64,000 nucleotides of DNA from Paracidovorax sp031843945 (GTDB lineage: Bacteria; Pseudomonadota; Gammaproteobacteria; Burkholderiales; Burkholderiaceae_C), in assembly GCF_031843945.1 (NCBI RefSeq), contig NZ_JAVTJJ010000002.1, positions 1 to 64,000 of the forward strand, in the 5' to 3' direction. Each line of letters opens with the position of its first letter. Position 1 is the first letter of the stretch. The notes beneath the pieces were generated by a model. That model saw nothing but the letters and a program-made list of their open reading frames with translations. It searched no databases and was not told where the DNA came from. Shown in pieces: positions 18,174 to 26,191 of this stretch. The position numbers were made by a program, and so were the translations under genes.

Positions 18174-18910
18174 TGTTTTTTTCCTGTAGCAGTTCGATCC
18201 GGCTCATCAGCCCCATCAACCTGCGTTGTTGCTACAGCGGCCTGCCCGCCCTCGCTAACGATGTCCGCTTGTTCCACATCCGTGATCTGCGTGGTGGACG
18301 GGCTCTGCCCTTGCGTCTCTGTCAGATCTGCCAACTGGGGCTGCTCGGTCGTCTCTGTGTCGACCAGTTCCAGCGCATCGAACATGCTGGTTTGAACGAC
18401 CGAGTCGTCCAACACCGGCAATTGATCCAGCGACTGCAAGCCCAGATCATCCAGGAATTGCCGAGTCGTGGCGAAAAGCGCTGGCCGACCTACCGTCTCG
18501 CGGTGACCGATCACCTCGACCCAACCACGATCTTCCAACTGCTTAACGATCAGGCTGTTCACCGTCACGCCACGAACATCTTCGATGTCGCCCCGGGTCA
18601 CCGGTTGCCGATACGCAATGATGGCCAGGGTCTCCAACGCCGCACGCGTGTAGCGAGGCGGCTTCTCAGGGTGCAAGCGATCAAGATACTCTCGCATTTC
18701 AGGCCGGCTCTGAAAGCGCCAACCAGACGCCACCTGCACCAGTTCGACACCGCTTTGGGACCAATCCTGCTGCAGTTCCAGCAAGATAGTCTTTAGTGTG
18801 TCAGCACCCAAAGCATCATCAAAAAGACCGCGCAATTCGCGCACAGTCACGGGCTGGGGCGCACAGATCAGGGCGGTTTCAAGAACCCTTTTTGCATCCA
18901 CCGTATTCAT
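18170..18910 (-). CDS. scpB: Chromosome segregation and condensation protein ScpB
   Basis: ScpB is the winged-helix kleisin-interacting subunit of the SMC-ScpA-ScpB condensin. The 246-residue protein has the two winged-helix domains (LICAPQPVTVRELRGLF; LETLAIIAYRQPVTRGDIE; GRPALFATTRQFLDDLGL) and a less conserved acidic tail. scpA, the usual partner gene, is not adjacent here; 155 bases lie upstream, before rluD. Pairing with rluB, by a four-base overlap, is common across bacteria. Confidence 0.93.
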   Translation of the reverse strand: MNTVDAKRVLETALICAPQPVTVRELRGLFDDALGADTLKTILLELQQDWSQSGVELVQVASGWRFQSRPEMREYLDRLHPEKPPRYTRAALETLAIIAYRQPVTRGDIEDVRGVTVNSLIVKQLEDRGWVEVIGHRETVGRPALFATTRQFLDDLGLQSLDQLPVLDDSVVQTSMFDALELVDTETTEQPQLADLTETQGQSPSTTQITDVEQADIVSEGGQAAVATTQVDGADEPDRTATGKKQ

Positions 18911-19065
18911 GATTTTCAGCAGTCCCGGAGAAATTGCGCAGCGGGGTGTGCGTTACACCACCTAGCAGCACAACAGGGAACAAGAGAGAGGAGAAGCGCT
19001 TAAGCAGCGATGGGCATCACGCCATGCCGGAGCAGAAATTCTGTCGACACCAAGTCAGTGCGGAC

Positions 19066-20103
19066 TCAAGCCCGATTGTAGCGCAGGCCCCAAAAATCAA
19101 TGGCCGCTTGCATATCCAAGGGTAACGGTGCTGCCCAGTCCATGGGGGCGCCTGTCACAGGGTGCACAAAGGCCAGTCGATAGGCGTGCAACGCTTGCCG
19201 CTGCAGCCCAGCACCAGCAGCTCCGCTATAGAGAGAGTCAGCCACCAGCGGATGTCCGAGCGAAGCCATGTGCACCCGAATCTGATGCGTTCGACCAGTG
19301 TGCAGCGTACAACGCACCAAGCTTGCCTCTGCGTTGGTATCGAGTACGTCGATATCGGTACGCGCAGGCTTGCCAGCATTCACTCCGAGATCGACCACCG
19401 CCATGCGCAAGCGATTGCGAGGGTCGCGGCCAATGGGTGCGTCCACACGGCGCTGCGCACCGTGGCGCCAGCGTCCCCACGCAAGCGCCAAATACTGTCG
19501 CGACACCTCACGGGCAGCAATCATTCGCACCAATGCATCCATGGTGGCTCTGTCACGTGCAACCACCATCAAACCACTGGTGTCCTTGTCCAGCCGGTGA
19601 ACGATTCCTGCTCGGGGAACGAGGCATGCCCGCGTATCTCGCGCCAGCAAGCCATTGAGCAGCGTTCCGCTCCAGTTGCCCGGCGCGGGGTGCACCACCA
19701 AACCAGCATGCTTGTGAATCACCAAGAGGTGTTCATCTTCGTACACCACGTTCAAAGACATGGCTTCGGGTTTGAAGGCTTGGCTTTGCTCGGTGGGACG
19801 TATTTCCACCGTGATGCGGTCGCCTGCCTTCACCTTGGAAGCGGGCTTGGACGCTGGCACTTCGTTGCAATGCACCAACCCCAGCGACAGCAGTTGCTGC
19901 AGATAGCTTCGGGACAACTCCGGAACCATCTCTGCCAACGCCCTGTCCAGGCGCGAGCCGTGGTGTGCAGCGCCGGCCGTCAGATGCCGGATCTCGCTCT
20001 CCGCCCCATCGGCAGGCGCCTGCGCATCGAAATCCGCAGGGCCTGTATCATCCCCGTCGTCGGGCTGATAGCCCTCTGGCGCGGACGCAGTCTCGCCGCT
20101 CAA
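19066..20103 (-). CDS. rluD: 23S rRNA pseudouridine synthase RluD-like
   Basis: RluD makes pseudouridines 1911, 1915 and 1917 in helix 69 of 23S rRNA, at the subunit interface. The 345-residue protein has an acidic N-terminal extension, an S4 domain (SRLDRALAEMVPELSRS), the catalytic HRLDKDTSGLMV and the C-terminal GRTHQIRVHM. The only workable early start is a TTG that overlaps the nlpD stop codon by four bases, with no clear ribosome site. Translation may therefore depend on coupling to nlpD. RluC is the alternative, but RluD is the better fit. Confidence 0.9.
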   Translation of the reverse strand: MSGETASAPEGYQPDDGDDTGPADFDAQAPADGAESEIRHLTAGAAHHGSRLDRALAEMVPELSRSYLQQLLSLGLVHCNEVPASKPASKVKAGDRITVEIRPTEQSQAFKPEAMSLNVVYEDEHLLVIHKHAGLVVHPAPGNWSGTLLNGLLARDTRACLVPRAGIVHRLDKDTSGLMVVARDRATMDALVRMIAAREVSRQYLALAWGRWRHGAQRRVDAPIGRDPRNRLRMAVVDLGVNAGKPARTDIDVLDTNAEASLVRCTLHTGRTHQIRVHMASLGHPLVADSLYSGAAGAGLQRQALHAYRLAFVHPVTGAPMDWAAPLPLDMQAAIDFWGLRYNRA

Positions 20104-20993
20104 CGGGAGGGCAGGTAGCGCACGGGATCCACGGGCTTGCCCTGCCGGCGGATTTCGAAGTGCAGCTTCACGCGATCGGTGTCGGTGCTGCCCATCTCGG
20201 CGATCTTCTGTCCACGGCGCACGTTCTGATCTTCCTTGACCAGCAAAGTCTGGTTGTGGGCATAGGCCGTGAGATACGTATTGTTGTGCTTGAGGATGAC
20301 CAGGTTTCCGTAGCCACGCAGGCCAGCACCCGCGTACACGACCCGGCCGTCTGCAGCAGCCAGTACGGAATCTCCAGCCTTGCCACCGATGTCATAACCC
20401 TTGTTGCGCGCCTCATCAAACCCTGCCAGCAACGGGCCAGAAGACGGCCAGATGAAGGGCATGTCGTCTTCGTTGGCCGCAGTGACAGGAGCAGTCGCCG
20501 CAACAGGAGCTGCAGGCGCAGGCGCCGCAGCAGAAGCGCCGGGCTTGGCCGCGCTGGCAGCTGGCAGCGGCGCCAGAGGGGACGAGTTCACGGGGCGCGT
20601 GACAACCCCGGAATCAGCGGCAACAACCGCATTACCAGTGGGCGCTGCGGCTCCGGGCGTCGCCACTCTCAGCACCTGACCCACTTCGATCAGATTCGCA
20701 TTGTCCAAGCCATTCCAGCGGGCAATGTCTTTCCAGGACTGACCATGCTCCAGTCCAATGCGAATGAGCGTATCGCCCGGCTTGACGGTGTAGTAGCCCG
20801 CCTTGCCAGCGTTTTCAGCTCCAGGCAACGGCTTGACGGCAGGAGCGACCACCGTCGCTGGCGTTGCGATCGAACCGGCGGCCGTGCCGCGATCTTCGAC
20901 CGGAGCCCTGTTGACACGGGTGCCGCAGCCCGCCAGCACCAAGCCAGCCAGCGCGATAGAACCCCAAGCAACAAGACCACGCGATACCAACAT
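20100..20993 (-). CDS. nlpD: NlpD-type murein hydrolase activator lipoprotein
   Basis: NlpD activates the amidase AmiC during daughter-cell separation. The 297-residue precursor has lipobox LAGC (lipidated Cys23), a LysM domain (YYTVKPGDTLIRIG onwards), an Ala/Pro-rich linker and a C-terminal LytM/M23 domain. The LytM active site is degenerate: NKGYDIGG lacks the first metal His, and VKLHFEIR keeps only the second His of the HxH motif, as in activator-type NlpD. The ATG with AAGGGA upstream is preferred to a TTG two codons earlier. surE-pcm-nlpD is a classic order, but rluD rather than rpoS follows here. Confidence 0.95.
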   Translation of the reverse strand: MLVSRGLVAWGSIALAGLVLAGCGTRVNRAPVEDRGTAAGSIATPATVVAPAVKPLPGAENAGKAGYYTVKPGDTLIRIGLEHGQSWKDIARWNGLDNANLIEVGQVLRVATPGAAAPTGNAVVAADSGVVTRPVNSSPLAPLPAASAAKPGASAAAPAPAAPVAATAPVTAANEDDMPFIWPSSGPLLAGFDEARNKGYDIGGKAGDSVLAAADGRVVYAGAGLRGYGNLVILKHNNTYLTAYAHNQTLLVKEDQNVRRGQKIAEMGSTDTDRVKLHFEIRRQGKPVDPVRYLPSR

Positions 20994-21004
20994 AAGCAAT
21001 CCCT

Positions 21005-21778
21005 TCAGGCAATCCCCGATTTTAGGGGGACAAAGTGCACGGCCTCCAGAACGCTCTGTTGAAGTCCGTGCGGAGTCTTGTCAATAACGAGCAGCACTTG
21101 CCGGCCGTTCGTACCCACAGTGGGCGCCACCAGCCGGCCGCCCACGGCCAGTTGATCGCACCAATGCTGCGGAAGAATCTCGCCGCCGGCCGCCGAGATG
21201 ATCGCGGCATACGGCGCGCCCTTCGCGTAGCCCAGCATGCCGTCACCCAACAAAAGATGCACATTGGCAAGCCGCAGCGGGCGCAGGTTGTCACGCGCCT
21301 TTTCATGCAACGCACGCAGCCGCTCGACGGTGTACACCTCGCGTGCCACGCGCGCCAACACACACGCCTGGTAGCCGCAACCCGTGCCGATCTCCAGCAC
21401 GCGTCCCAGGCCACGACCACCGCGTGCGATCTCCGCGCCCATCAGCAGTTCCACCATGCGTGCAACGACGCTGGGCTTGGAGATCGTCTGACCCAGCCCG
21501 ATCGGCAGGCTGGTGTCTTCGTAGGCCTGATTGACCAGAGCGCTGTCCACGAAGCGGTGCCGCTCCACGGCACCCATGGCGGACAGCACCGCACCCGCCT
21601 GGATACCGGATGACACCAGGCGCTGCACCATGCGAGCGCGAACCGCTGCGGAATCGAGCCCCAGCCCTTGAGGCGCGGCCGGTGCCATCACGCGTGGCAC
21701 GCCGTTCGCCGGGCGGGGGGAAGCAGCATTCGGCGACGCATCGAGTCGCGCAGGAAAGCCTGGCCGGCGCTGCGTCAT
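21005..21778 (-). CDS. pcm: Protein-L-isoaspartate O-methyltransferase
   Basis: Pcm uses SAM to methylate isoaspartyl residues and starts the repair of aged proteins. The 257-residue protein has an extension of about 45 residues before the family core, then motif I of the SAM fold (VLEIGTGCGYQACVLA) and the substrate region DTSLPIGLGQTISKP. The ATG overlaps the surE stop by four bases. It lies between surE and nlpD, a stress-survival cluster conserved in proteobacteria. Confidence 0.95.
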   Translation of the reverse strand: MTQRRPGFPARLDASPNAASPRPANGVPRVMAPAAPQGLGLDSAAVRARMVQRLVSSGIQAGAVLSAMGAVERHRFVDSALVNQAYEDTSLPIGLGQTISKPSVVARMVELLMGAEIARGGRGLGRVLEIGTGCGYQACVLARVAREVYTVERLRALHEKARDNLRPLRLANVHLLLGDGMLGYAKGAPYAAIISAAGGEILPQHWCDQLAVGGRLVAPTVGTNGRQVLLVIDKTPHGLQQSVLEAVHFVPLKSGIA

Positions 21779-22575
21779 GAAGCCTCGCTGGCCGGGGATT
21801 TTGAAGCGTCTTCTGGTGCAAGGCGTGCTGCAGCCTGCGCCCAGTACCCGAGCCCGTCGTGATCGGTCAGATCGACCTTCAGCGGCGTCATCGCAACATG
21901 TCCTTGCGCCGTGGCGTGAAAGTCGGTGCCCTCCGCCTCATCCTTGGCAGCACCTGCACTGCCGATCCAGTACATCATTTCACCGCGCGGGCTTTGCTGT
22001 TCGATAACGCGCTCTGCCGCGTGACGCCGGCCGAGCCGGCAGAGCTTGATGGATCGCAGCGCATCGAACGGCATGTTCGGAATATTGATATTGAGCAGCC
22101 ATGGAGCCTCGGCGTCGCCCCACAGGCTCTGCTGCTGCATCTGCAGCACGATCTCGCGCGCCTTGCTTGCGGCCGCTTCTATCTCGCCCCACCCCTTGTC
22201 CACCTGCGAAAAAGCGATGGCTGGAATGCCAAACAGATAGCCTTCCATCGCCGCGCCCACGGTGCCTGAATAGATGGTGTCGTCGCCCATGTTGGCGCCA
22301 TTGTTGATGCCAGACACCACCAGATCGGGCCGGTAACCCAGCAGCCCCGTGAGCGCGATGTGCACGCAGTCGGCTGGTGTGCCGTTCACGTAGCGAAACC
22401 CATTGGACGCACGGTGAACGTACAGCGGCGAATGCAACGTCAGCGCGTTGGACTTCGCACTGTTGTTGTGTTCAGGAGCTACCACTTCCACCTCGGCAAT
22501 GGACTGCAGCGCATCGTGCAGCGCCACGATGCCGGGCGCCTGGAAACCATCGTCGTTGGAAATCAGAATCTTCAT
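21775..22575 (-). CDS. surE: 5'/3'-nucleotidase SurE
   Basis: SurE is a metal-dependent phosphatase that dephosphorylates nucleoside monophosphates and short polyphosphate. The 266-residue protein begins MKILISNDDG, with the metal-binding Asp pair at residues 8-9, and has SGINNGANMGDDTIYSGT for the metal and phosphate site. It is the first gene of the surE-pcm-nlpD-rluD operon. The 148 bases upstream separate it from the divergent quinone oxidoreductase gene and must hold both promoters. Confidence 0.97.
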   Translation of the reverse strand: MKILISNDDGFQAPGIVALHDALQSIAEVEVVAPEHNNSAKSNALTLHSPLYVHRASNGFRYVNGTPADCVHIALTGLLGYRPDLVVSGINNGANMGDDTIYSGTVGAAMEGYLFGIPAIAFSQVDKGWGEIEAAASKAREIVLQMQQQSLWGDAEAPWLLNINIPNMPFDALRSIKLCRLGRRHAAERVIEQQSPRGEMMYWIGSAGAAKDEAEGTDFHATAQGHVAMTPLKVDLTDHDGLGYWAQAAARLAPEDASKSPASEAS

Positions 22576-22723
22576 GATCGGGGTGTGGCTGGATGCGGCG
22601 GATTGTAGGCGTCGCCCTACACAGCCTGCGCAGTGCTCCCGGGCCGCATGCCGTCGCTACAGGGACAATGCCACCACCGCCCCACACCTATGATGCGGCG
22701 CATCGAAGAACGGAGACTTCACC

Positions 22724-23698
22724 ATGCACGCTTGGCTTTGCACCGACCCCACGGGCGTTGACGCGCTCACCTGGACCGAACAACCCACGCCAGCACCCAA
22801 GCCAGGCGAAGTGCTCATCGACATCAAGGCGGCCAGCCTGAACTTTCCCGATCTGCTGATCGTTCAGAATAAATACCAGATCAAACCTCCCCTGCCCTTC
22901 GTTCCGGGTTCGGAGTACGCGGGCGTCGTGCAGGCCGTGGGCGAAGGCGTCACCCACCTTCACCCCGGGCAGAACGTTGCCTGCCTCAGCGGCACAGGCG
23001 GATTCGCCACCCACGTGATCGCGCCGGCCGCACTGTGTATGCCCCTGCCCGATGGCTTCTCGCACGTGGACGCTGCCGCGTTCATCATGATCTACGCGAC
23101 ATCGCACCACGCTCTGGTGGACCGGGCGCAACTCAGGGCTGGCGAGACCGTACTGGTGCTGGGCGCCGCCGGTGGCGTGGGCACGGCTGCCATCCAGATC
23201 GCCAAGGCGAAGGGCGCCCGCGTGATCGCCGCGGCATCGACGGAAGAAAAATGCGCGCTTTGCCTCTCGGTCGGTGCTGACGCGGTCATCAACTACAGCC
23301 AGGAAAACCTGCGCGACGCCATCAAGGCGCTGACCGAGGGCCGCGGCCCCGACGTGATCTATGACCCGGTGGGCGGCGAATATGCCGAGCCCGCATTCCG
23401 CTCCATCGCCTGGCGCGGCCGGTATCTGGTCGTTGGTTTTGCAGCGGGGCCGATTCCCTCGCTGCCGCTGAACCTGGCGCTGCTCAAAGGCGCATCGCTG
23501 GTGGGCGTGTTCTGGGGGGACTTCGCCAAACGGGAGCCCAAGAACAACGCGGCCATGATGGGCGAGCTGGCGCGCTGGTATGCCGAAGGCAAGATCAAAC
23601 CCATCATCGACCGCACCATGCCGATGGCGCAGCTGAAGGCCGCCTACGCCCACATGGGTTCGCGCGGGGTGATGGGCAAACTGGTGATGGTGAACTGA
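22724..23698 (+). CDS. Zinc-independent NADPH:quinone oxidoreductase (MDR family)
   Basis: This 324-residue medium-chain dehydrogenase/reductase has a GroES-like N-terminal domain (ASLNFPDLLIVQNKYQ; PFVPGSEYAGVV). Its Rossmann domain carries the nucleotide motif LGAAGGVGTAAIQIAKAKGA. The zinc ligands of alcohol dehydrogenases are not seen, which places it with quinone oxidoreductase or crotonyl-CoA-reductase-like members. It probably reduces a quinone or enone with NADPH; the substrate is unknown. GGAG lies eight bases before the ATG. Confidence 0.88.
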   Translation: MHAWLCTDPTGVDALTWTEQPTPAPKPGEVLIDIKAASLNFPDLLIVQNKYQIKPPLPFVPGSEYAGVVQAVGEGVTHLHPGQNVACLSGTGGFATHVIAPAALCMPLPDGFSHVDAAAFIMIYATSHHALVDRAQLRAGETVLVLGAAGGVGTAAIQIAKAKGARVIAAASTEEKCALCLSVGADAVINYSQENLRDAIKALTEGRGPDVIYDPVGGEYAEPAFRSIAWRGRYLVVGFAAGPIPSLPLNLALLKGASLVGVFWGDFAKREPKNNAAMMGELARWYAEGKIKPIIDRTMPMAQLKAAYAHMGSRGVMGKLVMVN

Positions 23699-23810
23699 GC
23701 TTCACACGGGACCGGCGTAGCGCGCCGCCGACGCCGGGATCGCATTCCTGTTCAACAAAGCCCGGCTCTGGCAAACTCGCAACCCTCTCGACCTGATGGT
23801 GGCGCCTCGC

Positions 23811-25370
23811 ATGGCAGACCGAAACCCTTCCGAACTCGCGCGTGAAACATTCAAGCTGCTGGCTTCACGCAGGCTGCCGCCTACTCCCAACAATTACCAG
23901 GCGCTCTATGACGAGATCGCCGGCATCAACAGCGCCCCGGCCTTCCCCGAAGGCCCGTTGCGGCAGATCGCACGCGTTCTGCCGGGCCAGACGCCCGCGC
24001 AGAAGCGATTGCTGGGGATGTTCGAAAACGCCGTGGCAGCCAACGACTGGGCCGCAATGCAGGGAGTGCTGGTCGGCTACGCCAATCTGGGGCTGACCGG
24101 CACCGCATCTGCATCTACGACTGCATCTGCACACGCTTCTTTGCCCGAGAGCCACGCGAGCGCTGCAGTAACGGCCCACCTGCCTGACGAACTGGCCGAA
24201 CAATTAGTGCGACTGGTCGACACCTTGATGCCTGCGCTGGGCGAAGACGACGCCCGGGTACACGAGTTGGCGGCTCAGCTCATCCAGTTTCTGAAACAGC
24301 CATCGCCACCAGCGTCCACCCTGCAACTGATGCTGAACAACTTCAGCTATCGCCTGTCTTTTGCCACAGAGGACCAGGCGGCGATCCGCACCAGTCTGCT
24401 GGCGCTGCTGCAGATGGTGTTTGAAAACATCGCCGCGCTAAGCTTGGACGACCAATGGCTGCATGGCCAGGTCGAAGCACTGATTGCTGCGTCCACGCCG
24501 CCGCTGACCCTGCGCCGGCTCGACGACGTGCAGCGCCGTCTGAAAGACGTGATCTTTAAGCAGACCGAGGCCAAGACACGCCTGCTGGAAGCGCAGGACC
24601 AGATGAAGGAGCTGCTGGCTGCCTTCATCGACCGCCTTGCACAGATGGATCAGTCGAGCAACTCGTACCACGACACGCTGGAAGACTGCGCCGAACGCAT
24701 TGGGCAGGCTACGCAACTGCAGCAAATCACTCCGCTGCTGGAACGGGTGATGTCGGCCACTCGCGCCATGGCGGTCGACAGCCGCGTGGCGCGTGACGAA
24801 CTGCATCATTTGCGCGAGCGCTCCGAGGTCCGCCACGCCCAGATCGCACAGCTGCAGCAGGCACTCAATGAAGCGAGCGCCCAGGCGCGGCACGATCCGC
24901 TGACCGGCTCGCTCAACCGCAAGGGGCTGGATGAGGTGATGGAGCGGGAAATCGCCCGTGCGCGGCGCAACGATGCGCCGCTGTGCGTCGCGCTGCTGGA
25001 TCTGGACAACTTCAAGGCCATCAACGACCGGCTGGGGCATTCCAGCGGTGACCAGGCGCTGGTCCACCTCGCCACAGTCGCTCGCGAAGTCATGCGCCCG
25101 CAAGACATGCTCGCGCGCTACGGAGGCGAAGAATTCGTGCTGGTGCTGCCCGACACGGCTCTGCCGCAGGGCGTGGACGCCATGACCCGCCTGCAGCGGG
25201 AGCTGACCACCCGCTACTTCATGCGCGAGCAGGAAAAGGTGCTCATCACCTTCAGCGCCGGCGTCGCGCAGCTGGCAGCGCTGGAAAGCAGCGACGACGC
25301 CATTCGCCGGGCGGACCAGGGCATGTACCTGGCCAAGCGGGCTGGAAAGAATCGCGTTACAGCAGCGTGA
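23811..25370 (+). CDS. Diguanylate cyclase with helical N-terminal domain
   Basis: The 519-residue protein ends in a GGDEF domain with active-site GGEEF at 438-442 and an inhibitory I-site RPQD at 429-432, so it should make c-di-GMP and be subject to product inhibition. The first 350 residues have no membrane segment or PAS/GAF signature. They are Ala/Leu/Gln-rich and predicted helical, with an N-terminal motif ARETFKLLASRRLPPTPNNY that I recall from other cytoplasmic cyclases. An ATG five codons upstream is an alternative start. A GAF-domain gene follows after 120 bases. Confidence 0.9.
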   Translation: MADRNPSELARETFKLLASRRLPPTPNNYQALYDEIAGINSAPAFPEGPLRQIARVLPGQTPAQKRLLGMFENAVAANDWAAMQGVLVGYANLGLTGTASASTTASAHASLPESHASAAVTAHLPDELAEQLVRLVDTLMPALGEDDARVHELAAQLIQFLKQPSPPASTLQLMLNNFSYRLSFATEDQAAIRTSLLALLQMVFENIAALSLDDQWLHGQVEALIAASTPPLTLRRLDDVQRRLKDVIFKQTEAKTRLLEAQDQMKELLAAFIDRLAQMDQSSNSYHDTLEDCAERIGQATQLQQITPLLERVMSATRAMAVDSRVARDELHHLRERSEVRHAQIAQLQQALNEASAQARHDPLTGSLNRKGLDEVMEREIARARRNDAPLCVALLDLDNFKAINDRLGHSSGDQALVHLATVAREVMRPQDMLARYGGEEFVLVLPDTALPQGVDAMTRLQRELTTRYFMREQEKVLITFSAGVAQLAALESSDDAIRRADQGMYLAKRAGKNRVTAA

Positions 25371-25490
25371 CAGCGACGCGGCTTGTCCTTGCCCCGTTCC
25401 AAAGCAGTTCTTCAGCAGCCCTGCAAAACACAGGGAATGGCAGATCGTTACACTCCCGCATTCTAAAAAAACACCCGACGAGGCTGTTAC

Positions 25491-25973
25491 ATGAGCCCAC
25501 CTTCTGTCGAAACGCGTGATGCTTTTGAAGCCTATAAAGCCCTGCTTCAGGTCACCGGGCCCGCAGGGCTGTCTTTCTTGAACGCGCGGGTGAAGCACCG
25601 TTACACGGCGGTGTATCGCCTGGAGGGTTCTGTACTGCGCAACATGCATCTTTTCGATAAGCAGGGCGTGGTCACCCCCGACTTCCTGGCGGAAATTCCC
25701 CTGCAGGACAGCTTTTGTCAGTTCGTGATGCGCGACGGCGGCTTCACCTCCACTGATACGGGCGCCGATAGCCGGCTGGATGGCCACAAATACCAGGGCG
25801 TGATGGGCTCATACCATGGCCTGCCGCTGCTGGACAACCATGGCAGCCTCTACGGCACGCTCTGCCACTTCGACACGGAGCGGCACGCACTGCCCGACGA
25901 AGAATTCGCCCTGCTGCAAAAGGCTGCGCGGCTGTTGCCGGCTTATCTGAACAAAAGACCCGCAGCGGTCTGA
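25491..25973 (+). CDS. Stand-alone GAF domain protein
   Basis: This 160-residue soluble protein consists almost entirely of one GAF domain (sensing fold), with the typical YTAVYRLEGSVLRNMHLFD strand pattern and a C-terminal helix. It contains Cys residues in DSFCQFV and GTLCHFD that could bind a metal or act as redox sensors, but the ligand is unknown. GAGG lies seven bases before the ATG. It follows the diguanylate cyclase in the same direction, so it might sense a signal for it; this is inference from position only. The 218 bases after it hold no gene. Confidence 0.8.
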   Translation: MSPPSVETRDAFEAYKALLQVTGPAGLSFLNARVKHRYTAVYRLEGSVLRNMHLFDKQGVVTPDFLAEIPLQDSFCQFVMRDGGFTSTDTGADSRLDGHKYQGVMGSYHGLPLLDNHGSLYGTLCHFDTERHALPDEEFALLQKAARLLPAYLNKRPAAV

Positions 25974-26191
25974 CACTCCCTGGCGGGCCCACGATCGCCC
26001 GGGCCCCCGGACCTTGGCAGCAGCGCCACGCCCCGGGGATTCGAGGTGTGCCCTACATGGCATAGCGCAGCGCCGATATCTGAGACCCATCAAAACTCTG
26101 GGCTCGTCAATCTTGGGGACAATGCAGGCCCTCGGGTTCGTCCCCGAGGCCGCGGCGCTCTGCTGCGGCCCCTGCCAAGTGATGGATATCT

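Noticed and set aside
20100..20993. nlpD as an active M23 peptidase
   Set aside because: The first metal His and one His of the HxH motif are missing, as in activator-type proteins.
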